Below, in pieces: positions 8,880-17,922 of a stretch of 64,000 bases of DNA (position 1 is its first letter; the number at the start of each line of letters is the position of its first letter). Made by a program: the position numbers and the translations under genes. The stretch spans positions 1,385,231 to 1,449,230 of the forward strand of contig CAWCIY010000003.1 in assembly GCA_963795715.1 (NCBI GenBank), read 5' to 3'. Source of the stretch: JAFEDN01 sp963795715 (GTDB lineage: Bacteria; Pseudomonadota; Gammaproteobacteria; Coxiellales; Coxiellaceae). The notes under the pieces were generated by a model that saw nothing but the letters and a program-made list of their open reading frames with translations, searched no databases and was not told the DNA's origin.

Positions 8880-8934
8880 AGTAAACGTCATAATAAAAAT
8901 TTTATTTTAAATCAATAATATAGTTATTCCGTAT

Positions 8935-10733
8935 GTAAATATTCGGTGAACCCGCCCGCCCTATTGCATGCTGAGTAAAATAAGGTTAATTTTAAGGCCG
9001 AAAAAATGAGCAGCAGAGTCAGGGAGACATGGATACAGCGATTGCGCACATTGACCTTCAAAATCAATTAGTGGATTTATACCGACAAATCAGTGTGTCG
9101 TATAAGTCATTGAAATTGGCGTATGAACAGCAAGGACAGGCATTAAAAGAATCAAAATTATCCGTGATCGCTTACAAACACCAAGCCCATTACTGGGAAG
9201 CGCAGTTCAAACAAATTAAAACCCGGGAAGAAGAACTGAAAGCGGAACTAGAGGAATTACAAGCTAAATTACGCAAACGAGAACAGCAACTGTTTGGCAA
9301 GCATTCAGAAAAACAATCGACATCATTGGATCAGAAGAAAGTGGATCAAGAGGCAAAGAAAAAGCGTGGTCAACAACCTGAGAATGCTAGTCCAAATCGA
9401 AGGGACTATAGCGATTTGCCTGAAGTTGAAGAGGTTGTTGAACTCAATGATCAAGAAAATTATTGCCCCTGTTGCGGATTAAAGTATCAGGAACTGGCGG
9501 GGACAGAAGATTCAGAAGTGTTAGAGCTGATTAACGTTCAAGCCTATCGGCGAAGGATTTGTCGTAAGCGTTATAAACGTGCGTGTCGCTGTAAAAATAA
9601 TCCAGCTCCGCAAATCATCACGATGCCGCCGATGGAAAGACCATTTTCCAGAAGTAAATTGGGGATAACGATCTGGGCACATCTATTAATACAGAAATAT
9701 GGCTACCAAAACCCATTGAATCGAATATTATCGAATTTGGAATTGAGTGGCTTATCATTGTCTATGGGGACAGTGACTGGCGGATTGGAATATCTTTTAC
9801 GGTTATTCATACCGGTATATGATGGGATTGCTTTACATAATTGTGCAGCGCAGCATTGGCACGCGGACGAGACGGGTTGGAAGGTATTTGAAAAGATAGA
9901 TGGGAAAGAAAGTACTCGATGGTTTTTATGGATATTCCAAAATAGTGAATCCGTTGTTTACAAAATAAGTCCCAGTCGCTCATCTCAAGTGGTTAAAGAT
10001 TATTTTGGTGAGGATCACGGAGGGGGTATTTTAAATGTAGATCGCTATGGGGCCTATAAAGCCATTGCGAAAGCCGGTTTGTTTATTCTGGCTTTTTGTT
10101 GGGCGCATGTGCGTCGTGACTTTTTAGACTATAGCAAAGCCTACCCTCATCAAGAAAGTTGGGGGCTTGAATGGGTAGAAAGAATTGGGCGACTTTATCA
10201 TATTAATAATCAACGTATTGAACATAAACCGAGTTCTAAACGATTTCAATTAATGGATACAGAATTGAGAAAAGCCATCAAAGAGATGGCTGATGAAATG
10301 ATAGTAGAATTAAAGGATTCTCAGATACTACCTTCAGCAAAGAAATTACTGAAAAGCCTATCCAATCATTGGAAAGGGTTGACTGTATTTGTAGATCATC
10401 CTGATATTCCCATGGATAATAATGTAGCTGAAAGGGGATTGAGAACGAGTGTGCTGGGTCGAAAAAATTATTATGGATCAGGATCAGTATGGTCTGCAGA
10501 ATTAGCAGCGGTGATGTTTACAATACTGAGGACGATGAAGCTGTGGGAGATTAATCCGCATACCTGGTTATTGGCCTATCTTCAAGAATGTGCAATGCGT
10601 GGCGGCAATCCTCCAGACAACATTGATCCTTTTTTGCCTTGGAATATGAGTAAATCTTTACGGGAGTTAATGGCTCAGCCTCCTAAACATGAACCATTCT
10701 GTACTTCTTAATACGGGTTCACCGAATATTTAC
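8935..10733 (+). mobile_element. Complete IS66-family insertion sequence
   Basis: Perfect 20-bp terminal inverted repeats lie at 8935-8954 and 10714-10733. They are flanked by an 8-bp direct repeat TTCCGTAT (8927-8934 and 10734-10741), the duplication length typical of IS66. The 1799-bp element encodes only TnpC, as in the single-ORF IS66 subgroup lacking TnpA/TnpB. The perfect ends and target duplication point to recent insertion. Confidence 0.93.
9029..10711 (+). CDS. tnpC: IS66-family transposase TnpC
   Basis: The product has 560 residues. N-terminal coiled coil (about 30-100), a Zn-binding motif YCPCCGLKYQEL (about 146), then the DDE catalytic domain: HADETGW, LNVDRYGAYKAI, FCWAHVRRDF and the Glu in PMDNNVAERGLR. 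The C-terminal IS66 domain with HTWLLAYLQEC is intact. It fills the IS bounded by 8935-10733 and shows no frame lesion, so it is probably active. The start ATG follows AGGGAGAC. Confidence 0.95.
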   Translation: MDTAIAHIDLQNQLVDLYRQISVSYKSLKLAYEQQGQALKESKLSVIAYKHQAHYWEAQFKQIKTREEELKAELEELQAKLRKREQQLFGKHSEKQSTSLDQKKVDQEAKKKRGQQPENASPNRRDYSDLPEVEEVVELNDQENYCPCCGLKYQELAGTEDSEVLELINVQAYRRRICRKRYKRACRCKNNPAPQIITMPPMERPFSRSKLGITIWAHLLIQKYGYQNPLNRILSNLELSGLSLSMGTVTGGLEYLLRLFIPVYDGIALHNCAAQHWHADETGWKVFEKIDGKESTRWFLWIFQNSESVVYKISPSRSSQVVKDYFGEDHGGGILNVDRYGAYKAIAKAGLFILAFCWAHVRRDFLDYSKAYPHQESWGLEWVERIGRLYHINNQRIEHKPSSKRFQLMDTELRKAIKEMADEMIVELKDSQILPSAKKLLKSLSNHWKGLTVFVDHPDIPMDNNVAERGLRTSVLGRKNYYGSGSVWSAELAAVMFTILRTMKLWEINPHTWLLAYLQECAMRGGNPPDNIDPFLPWNMSKSLRELMAQPPKHEPFCTS

Positions 10734-10747
10734 TTCCGTATTTTTGT

Positions 10748-10779
10748 AATTCGCGATTCGCGATTCGCGAATTGCGAAT
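10748..10779. promoter_or_regulatory. Cluster of TTCGCGA half-sites upstream of wHTH gene
   Basis: Three overlapping copies of ATTCGCGA followed by an inverted ATTGCGAA, immediately before the regulator start at 10814. Together with 8863-8879 it forms an operator-like array now split by the IS66 insertion. The binding protein is probably the adjacent wHTH product (inference). Confidence 0.4.
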
Positions 10780-10813
10780 ATCTATATTAAAAAATCTAAA
10801 TAGGAATCAACAT

Positions 10814-11366
10814 ATGCTTAAACCACAAGATATAGTTATATTGCTAAAAATACTGGCGACTCTAACCCTATCAAAGGGTAAGTCTGATGAGTTGACTCAG
10901 AAGGAGTTGGCTACTTATTTGTGTATGAGTATTTCTGAAGTCCATGCGGGGATTAAGCGTTTAATTTTAGCTGGATTATTAGGGCCTGTTGATAGACAAC
11001 ATAAAATTATATTGTTGCCAGTAAAAGCGGCTTGTGAGGAATGTCTCATTTCAGCAGTAAAATATTTTTTTCCGGTGCAATTAGGTACATATACTCGAGG
11101 TATTGCCACTAGCTATGCCGCCCCTGTATTTGAAAAACATATTTTAATAGGCGATGATCCTATTCCAGTATGGCCGGATGCAGAAGGTGATACAGCGTGG
11201 CTTGGCTTTAGAGCCGCTTTATCGCTCAGTTCCCCGTTCACTTGCTCAGTTTCCAGATCCTATTTTTTATGAGTTATTGGCGCTGGTTGATGCAATACGT
11301 TCAGGTCGAGTCAGGGAGCGTAATATAGCCATAAAATTATTAAAGGAGAGATTGCATGAACAATAG
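10814..11366 (+). pseudogene. Winged-helix transcriptional regulator, frameshifted
   Basis: ATG 10814 has AGGA 8 nt upstream. The first frame gives a winged helix (LTQKELATYLCMSISEVHAG) and a linker ending IPVWPDAEGDT. The family C-terminus then continues in the +1 frame (RGLALEPLYRSVP ... LLALVDAIRSGRVRERNIAIKLL), which runs to TAG 11366. The shift lies near 11198 and is one extra base or two missing. This family normally sits directly upstream of an AbiEii-like nucleotidyltransferase, as it does here, with an 11-bp overlap. Loss of the regulator should deregulate its partner. Confidence 0.75.
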
Positions 11367-12072
11367 GCGCATTCGAGCAACATCAAATTTAGCCATGTTA
11401 GAGATTGTGGCGAGAAAATTAGAAGAATTGAATGATGAGGTGGTTTATTTGGGCGGTTGTACAACTGCATTATTCATTAATGATCCTTTATCACTGGATG
11501 TTCGGCCTACCAAGGATGTTGATTGTATAGTCGATATTATTTCTTTAAGGGAATATCATAAATTTGGAAATGAACTGAGTAAGAAAGGATTTAGACAATC
11601 TATAAAAGATAATGTGATTTGCCGATGGTGTCATGATGATAATATTATTTTAGATGTCATGCCAACCAATGAAAAAATATTAGGTTTCGGAAATCGTTGG
11701 TATAAGGAGGCTTTAAAATATCCACTGACTCATCAATTTGCTGATGATTTGACTATCAAGTCGATCACTGCGCCGTATTTTCTAGCAACGAAATTAGAAG
11801 CATTTAAGACGAGAGGAAACAATGATTTTTGGGGTAGTCATGATTTTGAAGATATTATTACCTTAATTGCAGGCAGAGTCGAGATTGCCGATGAAGTGAA
11901 ATTAGCAAGCAATGAATTAAGGCAGCATTTGCAGATGAGTTTTGCGGAAATGATGAAAAATGACCAGTTTGAGCTTGCATTACCTGGGCATGTGAGTGAT
12001 GGTCCCAGCGACAGTGACAATGCAACGTGTTCAGAAAGTCAAAGAACGCATCAAAAAAATAATAAGCAGTGA
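11356..12072 (+). CDS. AbiEii-like nucleotidyltransferase
   Basis: The product has 238 residues with a nucleotidyltransferase fold. GGCTTALF is followed by TKDVDCIVD (the D-x-D metal site) and ILDVMP (third acidic residue). A helical half contains KLEAFKTRG and DFEDI, seen in the AbiEii/AbiGii toxin family. Such enzymes transfer nucleotides to tRNA acceptor ends in type IV toxin-antitoxin or abortive-infection modules. The partner here is the wHTH gene just upstream, whose 3' end it overlaps. The start ATG 11356 follows AAAGGAG. The frame is intact, in contrast to both neighbours. Substrate unknown. Confidence 0.75.
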   Translation: MNNRRIRATSNLAMLEIVARKLEELNDEVVYLGGCTTALFINDPLSLDVRPTKDVDCIVDIISLREYHKFGNELSKKGFRQSIKDNVICRWCHDDNIILDVMPTNEKILGFGNRWYKEALKYPLTHQFADDLTIKSITAPYFLATKLEAFKTRGNNDFWGSHDFEDIITLIAGRVEIADEVKLASNELRQHLQMSFAEMMKNDQFELALPGHVSDGPSDSDNATCSESQRTHQKNNKQ

Positions 12073-12081
12073 ATAGTATGT

Positions 12082-12880
12082 ATGAAATTAGCATGGCTAA
12101 CAGATATTCATCTTAATTTTCTTGATAAAAGTGAACGGAAAAATTTTTATCAACAGGTTATAGATACACAAAGCGAAGCAATCTTAATCAGCGGAGATAT
12201 TGCCGAAGCGCCTTGTGTATCGGATTTATTATGCGAGATGGTGGAGAAAATCCAAAAGCCTATTTATTTTGTATTGGGAAATCATGATTATTATAGAGGA
12301 AATGTAAAAGACGTTCGTGAAGAGATGGCTGGATTAAATCAAAGCTACCCAAATTTGTTTTGGTTGCCAGCTTCAGGGCTACAATTTTTAAATCATGATA
12401 CAGTTATTGTTGGTGAAGATGGCTGGGCTGACGGTAGGCTAGGGGATTATACAAATAGCCGAGTATCTTTAAATGACAGTCGTATGATTGCAGGATTTAT
12501 TTCAGGCAAAGATCATAGGTAAATTTCCATTGCTGGAAAAAATGCAACAATTAGCTGATGCAGATGCACTAAGACTTCAAGAAAATCTATATCTAGCCAT
12601 TAAACAGCATCCTAAAAAGATTATTATTTTAACCCATGTTCCACTGGAATGTCGCTTCCTGTTTATCGGTGATCCCCACGTGGTGCAACGGGGGCTTCAG
12701 CGGATGCCATTGGTTAACCCGCCTCGAGGGGCTTGGGCTCAGCCTCTACGCGTGATTGGTCAAGAGATTTGTTGGAATGTAATGACTATTCCTGAGATAT
12801 TGAAACCAGGTGACAGTGAGTTAGAAACTTTTATGGAGCAAATTGGTCTGCAAATCTCGCCTATTTTATCTACAAAGTAG
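12082..12880 (+). pseudogene. Metallophosphoesterase, frameshifted and C-terminally truncated
   Basis: The first frame (12082-12522) carries the calcineurin-like motifs LTDIHLNF, SGDI and GNHDYY. A 1-bp insertion near 12492 shifts the continuation (DLFQAKIIGKFPLLEKM ... IILTHVP) into the frame running to TAG 12880. After THVP the text no longer resembles the family and the expected GHTH motif is missing, so the 3' end was replaced by foreign sequence. It starts 10 bp after the nucleotidyltransferase gene and was probably its operon partner. The stretch 12881-13040 holds nothing I can identify. Confidence 0.7.
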
Positions 12881-13040
12881 TACACCTATGGCTCCGTGGC
12901 GGGAATGGTATCGTAAATGGTTTTGGACAGCACTGCAAATGTGGTGTCCTCGGAATTCTTATCATCTATATAGCGTGAAACGGTTTTGTCATTCTTGCTC
13001 ATCCGTTGAATCATCAGCAGATATCTATTTATTTCAATAA

Positions 13041-13069
13041 TTGACATATATCAAATAATGATATATCAT
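13041..13069 (+). promoter_or_regulatory. Promoter with 12-bp palindromic operator
   Basis: TTGACA (13041-13046), 17-bp spacer and TATCAT (13064-13069). The perfect palindrome ATGATATATCAT (13058-13069) covers the -10 box, and ATATATCA/TGATATAT forms a wider inverted repeat upstream. This is the arrangement expected for autorepression by the toxin-antitoxin pair. Confidence 0.6.
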
Positions 13070-13075
13070 TTAACA

Positions 13076-13369
13076 ATGAAATGGATGGTTCAGTTTTCAA
13101 GTAAAGCTTATAAACAAAAGAAGCAGTTAAGTACTTCAATTGAGGCAATTTTGCGCTTATTAGTTGAGGACTTATCCCATAATGGCCCATTTCCAGGGGA
13201 TGGATGGCCGAATTATGGAAAGCTTAGTGACAAGAAAAACATAGATAAAAGGCACTGTCATCTTAAAAAAGGGAAGCCAACTTATGTTTGCTGTTGGCAA
13301 GTTGTTGATAAGAAAATAAAAATTATAGAGGTGTACTATGTTGGCACGCACGAAAATGCGCCTTACTAA
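13076..13369 (+). CDS. RelE-like toxin of a toxin-antitoxin pair
   Basis: The product has 97 residues from ATG 13076; the upstream ATG 13058 lies inside the promoter and cannot be used. The C-terminus has the family signature HCHLKKGKPTYVCCWQV and KIIEVYYVGTHENAPY, known from small RelE/cytotoxic translational repressor proteins encoded before an Xre antitoxin. Such toxins cleave mRNA at the ribosome. The predicted transcript start falls at or next to the ATG and no Shine-Dalgarno is seen, so translation may be leaderless. Toxin-first order, with a 1-bp TAATG overlap to the antitoxin. Confidence 0.75.
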   Translation: MKWMVQFSSKAYKQKKQLSTSIEAILRLLVEDLSHNGPFPGDGWPNYGKLSDKKNIDKRHCHLKKGKPTYVCCWQVVDKKIKIIEVYYVGTHENAPY

Positions 13370-13740
13370 TGATTCGAGGCCACAGTCGCGATAGAATGGG
13401 CAAAATTTATTTTAATTTTCAGAATAAATCTTATGCTATCCCGAGGCGAGTGGCTGAAAAATATGTAGTTGCGCCTGCTTCGGTTCGTTCAAAAAATCAG
13501 TTGCCCGTACCATCAGAAAAAGTTTTTGCTGAGATTGAAAATAAATTTACTAAAGCAGGAGTTTTATTAAAGGGACTGAGAGGACGGGAAGGTTTAACCC
13601 AAGTACAATTTGCTCAGAAAATCCATGTTACTCAAGCTAACCTTTCTAATATGGAAAATGGAAGGCGACCAATTGGAAAACAAATTGCGAAACGTATTGA
13701 AAAAATTTTCAAAGTTAATTATCGATATTTTTTAGATTAA
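13369..13740 (+). CDS. Xre-family antitoxin
   Basis: The product has 123 residues with a C-terminal HTH_3 domain: GLTQVQFAQKIHVTQANLSN is the helix-turn-helix, followed by MENGRRPIGKQIAKRIEKIF. The N-terminal half (IYFNFQNKSYAIPRRVAEKYV) is the presumed toxin-binding part. The start ATG 13369 overlaps the toxin stop; an internal ATG at 13396 (MGKIYFNF) is an alternative. It should neutralise the upstream toxin and bind the palindrome at 13058-13069. The frame is intact. Confidence 0.8.
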   Translation: MIRGHSRDRMGKIYFNFQNKSYAIPRRVAEKYVVAPASVRSKNQLPVPSEKVFAEIENKFTKAGVLLKGLRGREGLTQVQFAQKIHVTQANLSNMENGRRPIGKQIAKRIEKIFKVNYRYFLD

Positions 13741-13851
13741 TCAGTTACAGGATAAGGCTACATTTGTGGCCGCTCGTTTTATGACTGATCCAGCTTGCAG
13801 TATGTTGGGTCCATACATCTTTCCTCCTACGCTGCCCATAAAGCTAAATAA

Positions 13852-14082
13852 AAAAGCTCCACAGGAAGCAAATATTATTGGTCCTCTATTTTCTATCCTA
13901 TTTTGCATTATGAAGATTTGGATCTTAAGCGCACTTCTCAGCAGATTACTTCTTTTAAAAGTATGTCTAGGGCAATCTTACCTCATCCTTCCGAAACTAG
14001 TTTAAATGCTTTTGTATTTAATGGAGTAAAAATATTATATAATGATTTGACAAATTTAATAAAAAAATTAGAGCACTCTTAG
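13852..14082 (+). pseudogene. Unrecognised C-terminal ORF fragment
   Basis: An open stretch without a start reads ILHYEDLDLKRTSQQITSFK and later AFVFNGVKILYNDLTNLIKK, ending in TAG at 14080-14082. It looks like real protein sequence (low-GC codons, amphipathic helix) but matches no family I know. Other fragments in other frames occur upstream to 13760. The rest of 13741-14332 holds nothing identifiable. Confidence 0.3.
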
Positions 14083-14332
14083 CTTAGTTCTAGTTCTTCA
14101 AGTAATAGCTCTTACCGTCCATAATTTGCCTTCCACTGAAATGTAGAAGTCCCCAAAACACCTGAGCGGGACTGAAGGCATGCCAGTGGCTTTTGAGGCA
14201 GTTTATGGTATTATTTGTAGATAATGATATGGTCAATACTTGCCCCTTTCCTTATCGCTGATACAATTACTACCGTGGCTTGTTTCAACTCCCAACAACT
14301 GCTTCGTTTGAAATTCGGGATGGACACAAAAC

Positions 14333-14611
14333 ATGAAGAAACGTCAAATACAAAATACTGCAGTCATTACAGCTGCATTAGCGGCCTCTCTGGTTGCAAT
14401 ATATGCAAACACGGATTGGTTTTCGACAAGACCCAATGAGACAAAAGCCCAGGAACGTTGCTACGGTATAGTTCGTGTAGGAAAAAATGATTGTGCTACA
14501 TCTAAACATTCTTGCGCTGCTCAAGCAACCACGGATCGTGACCCAGAAGAATTTATTATGGTACCAAAAGGATTGTGTGAGCATATTGTAGGAGGAAATA
14601 ATAATGCTTAG
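14333..14611 (+). CDS. bufA1: BufA1-type bufferin precursor (DUF2282)
   Basis: The product has 92 residues. N-terminal signal peptide (KKRQIQ then a hydrophobic AVITAALAASLVAIYA), followed by a four-cysteine core: ERCYGI, KNDC, HSC and VPKGLC, with IVGG at the end. This is the DUF2282 pattern of bufferins, periplasmic RiPPs in which a BufBC complex converts cysteines into copper-chelating groups. It heads an operon with a membrane cyclase, BufB and BufC, and overlaps the cyclase gene by 8 bp. The homologue at 17607 shares the cysteine spacing. Confidence 0.85.
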   Translation: MKKRQIQNTAVITAALAASLVAIYANTDWFSTRPNETKAQERCYGIVRVGKNDCATSKHSCAAQATTDRDPEEFIMVPKGLCEHIVGGNNNA

Positions 14612-15983
14612 TTATAAGGAGTTGCCTCTCCGCGTTAAAAAAGAAATTACAGCTCAGCAATATAACAGTGAATTACTGGTTGGCAGTGTACAATTCGGTG
14701 TTGTGGTATTGCTGAGTATTATTAACTTTTTTACTCCAATCAATTATGTTCCTGGCGCTCCAGTGCACTCTGCATCTTTAGGACTGGAATTATTTACCGT
14801 TTTGATATTGCTGCGTTTATGGTTTGCTTATACTCATCAATTAACTCGATGGTTACTTGGCATTTTTGTCATTGGTGAAATGCTGTTGTTGTTATTTATT
14901 ATTTGGACTTACTATCTACAGTTTGAAACTACAGCAACAATTAATCTTAAAAATCCGCACATTTATTATGTTTTTGTTATGATAGCATTACGGGCATTGC
15001 GTTTTGAACCTATATGGGTCATCATTTCCGGCATCACAGCGGCAGTTGGCTGGAGCGCGATTGTTTGGCAAACCTTATCGAGTGCAGGTATGAATGTTAT
15101 TACCTGGGACTACGTCACCTATGCATCCACTCGTAGTTTATATTTTGGGGCAGTGTTCGATATCATATTCACGATTTTGTTAGTAACGGGGATAATTAGT
15201 CTAGTCCTTAAGCGAGCACAAAAAACACTTTACCTGGCCGTGGGCCAAACTGCCGCAGCCAGAGATTTATCACGTTTTTTTGATTCAGGAGTGGCAGAAA
15301 AAATCATGCACTCTGAGTTAAAGTTACAAGCCGGTTACGGCGACAAGCGCCAGGCGGCTATTATGTTTACCGATTTACGCAATTTTACCAGGATATCAGA
15401 AAAACTTGAGGCTGGCAGCATAATGACCTTGTTGGTAGAGTACCAACGTTTATTGGTACCCATCATTCAAAAACATAATGGAGCTATCGATAAATTTATC
15501 GGTGATGGCATTATGGCCAGTTTCGGTGCGGTCACTTCTTCTGATAGCTATGCTGCAGATGCTTTACGAGCTGTCGATGACATAATGATTGCTGTAGCCA
15601 AATGGAATGAAAGGCGAATGAATCATGGGGATTTTTTTGTGAGCGTAGGTATTGGTCTTGCGGTGGGTGAAGTAATATTTGGGGTAATTGGTAATGAGAA
15701 GCGGTTGGAGTACACAATAATTGGTGAAACTGCCAATTTGGCAGCTAAACTTGAAAAACACAATAAAGTGGAATTAACGGGTGCATTGACTACTCCGGAA
15801 ACTTTAGCAAAAGCCATTCAGCAAAATTATATGAACACGCAAGAAAGAGAAACACGTATGGCAAGAACCGTGGCTGGTTTGGAAAAGCCGATAAATCTGG
15901 TGGTTTTGTTCTTGAAAAGAATAAGGCGATTAGGGATAATTAAGCATGCACCATTTAGTTCAAGTTGGCATGGGCCTTCGTAG
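14604..15983 (+). CDS. Membrane class III adenylate/guanylate cyclase
   Basis: The product has 459 residues. Six predicted transmembrane helices lie within 1-205, then a catalytic domain about 230-440. Visible motifs: FTDLRNFT (metal Asp), FIGDGIMASFG (second Asp) and EYTIIGETANLAAKLE (nucleotide and transition-state residues; IGET replaces the usual IGDT). It makes cAMP or cGMP from the triphosphate; which cannot be settled here. GGAGG precedes ATG 14604. The gene overlaps bufA1 by 8 bp and bufB by 38 bp, so it is translationally tied to the bufferin genes. A cyclase is not part of the basic buf operon I know. Confidence 0.88.
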   Translation: MLSYKELPLRVKKEITAQQYNSELLVGSVQFGVVVLLSIINFFTPINYVPGAPVHSASLGLELFTVLILLRLWFAYTHQLTRWLLGIFVIGEMLLLLFIIWTYYLQFETTATINLKNPHIYYVFVMIALRALRFEPIWVIISGITAAVGWSAIVWQTLSSAGMNVITWDYVTYASTRSLYFGAVFDIIFTILLVTGIISLVLKRAQKTLYLAVGQTAAARDLSRFFDSGVAEKIMHSELKLQAGYGDKRQAAIMFTDLRNFTRISEKLEAGSIMTLLVEYQRLLVPIIQKHNGAIDKFIGDGIMASFGAVTSSDSYAADALRAVDDIMIAVAKWNERRMNHGDFFVSVGIGLAVGEVIFGVIGNEKRLEYTIIGETANLAAKLEKHNKVELTGALTTPETLAKAIQQNYMNTQERETRMARTVAGLEKPINLVVLFLKRIRRLGIIKHAPFSSSWHGPS

Positions 15984-16786
15984 TCAGCACTATGCAGAAG
16001 TGGCTAATAGCCTTCCTCAGATTGGTTGGCTCGAGGTACACAGCGAAAATTTCTTTGCTCAAGGAGGGCAACCCCTGCGTTATTTAGAAAACATATGCAA
16101 TAATTACCCGATCAGTTTTCATGGTGTCGGTTTATCACTAGGATCAGCCGCCGGTATCCAACAAACTCATTTGCGCAAATTAAAAAATTTAATAACTATT
16201 TTTTCCCCTTGCCTTGTTTCTGAGCATTTAAGTTGGTCTGCCGCGGGTGGAATGCAATTACCTGATTTACTGCCGCTGCCCTATACAGAAGAATCTCTCA
16301 CCCTACTGACTGACCACATTAATCAGGTGCAGAATACTTTAAATCGCCAAATTTTGATAGAAAATATTTCCACCTACTTACAATTTAACCATTCGGTGAT
16401 CCCGGAATATGAATTTATCAATGCACTGGCAGCAACGAACCCAATGCGGCGTACTATTGGATATTAATAATTTATATGTTAATAGCCGTAATCACGGTTG
16501 GCAAACCGATGTTTATTTAAACAGTATTGGCAAAAAATACATTAAAGAACTCCATTTAAGCGGACATATAGAAAAAAAAATCGCTGATTCAAGTATCCTA
16601 ATCGATACCCATAGCCAACCTGTTTCTATGCCGGTATGGAGCCTTTATTCGCAAGCACTATACCGCTTTGGCCCTTTGCCTACATTGATTGAATGGGATG
16701 AGGATATCCCTGAATTAAATATTTTACTTGCCGAAGTCGAAAAGGCCAGACAACTCATGGAAGAAATTCATGCTCAGGCTGCTTGA
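15946..16786 (+). pseudogene. bufB: BufB-type MNIO maturase (DUF692), frameshifted
   Basis: The frame from ATG 15946 gives the first half of a multinuclear non-heme iron oxidase: GMGLRSQHY, SFHGVGLSLGS, SEHLSW, LLPLPYTEE and LIENIS. A 1-bp insertion at about 16437-16440 ends this frame at 16467. The +1 frame carries the remaining metal motifs: LLDINNLYVNS, ELHLSGH, DTHSQPV and IEWDED, to TGA 16786. Without the second half the iron site is incomplete, so this copy should be inactive unless frameshifting restores it. BufB2 at 19555 is intact and could serve both precursor types (inference). Confidence 0.85.
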
Positions 16787-17576
16787 TTTACAAAATTGCT
16801 TCATCCGAGCGCTGGTGAATGATGAAAGCTTCGTTTCATTGAACCTCAAAATTTTTGAAAACGATTTTAGTGCCAAGCAACGATTGCAGATTTATCGAAA
16901 TAATTCTTTAGCGACTTTAACCGAATCATTGAAAAATATTTATCCGGCAATTTTACGTTTAGTCGGCGAAGATTTTTTTAAGGCAACTGCCAGAAAATTT
17001 ATAATTGCAAACCCTCCAGTCAATGGCGATTTGCATGAATTCGGTGGAGATTTTGCCGATTTTTTGGATAAATTTATTCCTGCGCAAACCATGGCTTACT
17101 TACCATCCGTGGCTCATTTAGAATGGGCGCTCCACCAAAGCTACTATGCGGCAAGTAGTACGGTATTAGATATCACGCGCTTGAAAAGTGTCCCACAGGA
17201 AAAATATAGTTTCATTCAATTTAAGTTACATCCCAGCCACCGGTTACTGGATTTTTCATTTCCTATTTTAGAAATTTGGCAAATGTGTCAAGAACAAAAT
17301 ACACCTGAATACAGTATCGATTTATCCTCGGGTGGACAAAAAATATTGGTGATACGTCCTGGATTATCTGTGGACATACTGAAACTGACCGCAGGTGAGT
17401 TTGCATTACTTTCGGCATTGTCTACAGGAGCAGAATTTGCAGAGGCCTGCGTTCTTGCGCTGACGGCAGAATCCGATCTATGCATTGATCATTACCTCCA
17501 GAAACACTTGCTTTGCAAACATATTGTAGATTTTTCGATTGCTGAGTCAGGACTCGGCGGCGATCACGAGCAGTGA
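16770..17576 (+). CDS. bufC: BufC-type RiPP maturation partner (DUF2063)
   Basis: The product has 268 residues from ATG 16770, overlapping the bufB end by 17 bp; an upstream TTG start is unlikely. The DUF2063 N-terminal domain is clear: LLDLQNCFIRAL, QRLQIYRNNSLATLTESL, YPAILRLVGEDFF, HEFGGDFADFL and VAHLEWALHQSY. BufC/HvfC proteins bind the precursor and present it to the MNIO enzyme. The C-terminal half is the variable family part. The gene is intact although its bufB partner is broken. Confidence 0.85.
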   Translation: MLRLLDLQNCFIRALVNDESFVSLNLKIFENDFSAKQRLQIYRNNSLATLTESLKNIYPAILRLVGEDFFKATARKFIIANPPVNGDLHEFGGDFADFLDKFIPAQTMAYLPSVAHLEWALHQSYYAASSTVLDITRLKSVPQEKYSFIQFKLHPSHRLLDFSFPILEIWQMCQEQNTPEYSIDLSSGGQKILVIRPGLSVDILKLTAGEFALLSALSTGAEFAEACVLALTAESDLCIDHYLQKHLLCKHIVDFSIAESGLGGDHEQ

Positions 17577-17606
17577 TCTGTGATTTGTACTAAAGGAGAT
17601 TTTAAC

Positions 17607-17888
17607 ATGGAAAAAATTTATAAAGTTGTCAGATCGGCTATTGCCGGTATGTTAACGCTCGCGGCAGGGACTGTAGTGATGACCGCTTATTCCGCACCCG
17701 CTGAAACCCCAGAAATGGAAAAATGCTATGGTATAGCCAAAGCGCACCAGAATGACTGCAAAACCATGAATGCTTCTTGTGCGAGTTCATCTGTAAAAGA
17801 CAGTCAGCCTGACGCTTTTTTATTCGTACCTAAGGGGCTTTGCGATAAAATTGTGGGTGGAAATCTGAAACCCCCGGCAGAGAAATAA
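17607..17888 (+). CDS. bufA1: BufA1-type bufferin precursor (second copy)
   Basis: The product has 93 residues from ATG 17607, with AAAGGAG upstream. Signal peptide to about TAYSAPA, then four cysteines in EKCYGI, QNDC, ASC and PKGLC, with KIVGG. It lies 30 bp after bufC and 34 bp before the YceI gene, within the same strand-wise run. It has the same length and cysteine spacing as the precursor at 14333 but diverged sequence, so the duplication is not recent. Confidence 0.87.
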   Translation: MEKIYKVVRSAIAGMLTLAAGTVVMTAYSAPAETPEMEKCYGIAKAHQNDCKTMNASCASSSVKDSQPDAFLFVPKGLCDKIVGGNLKPPAEK

Positions 17889-17922
17889 CTCAGCGAAACC
17901 AATCACTTTGTAAGGAGGCAAT

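Noticed and set aside
9294..9482. Second ORF inside the IS66 transposase as TnpB
   Set aside because: It is out of frame within tnpC and has no TnpB features; the element is the single-ORF type.
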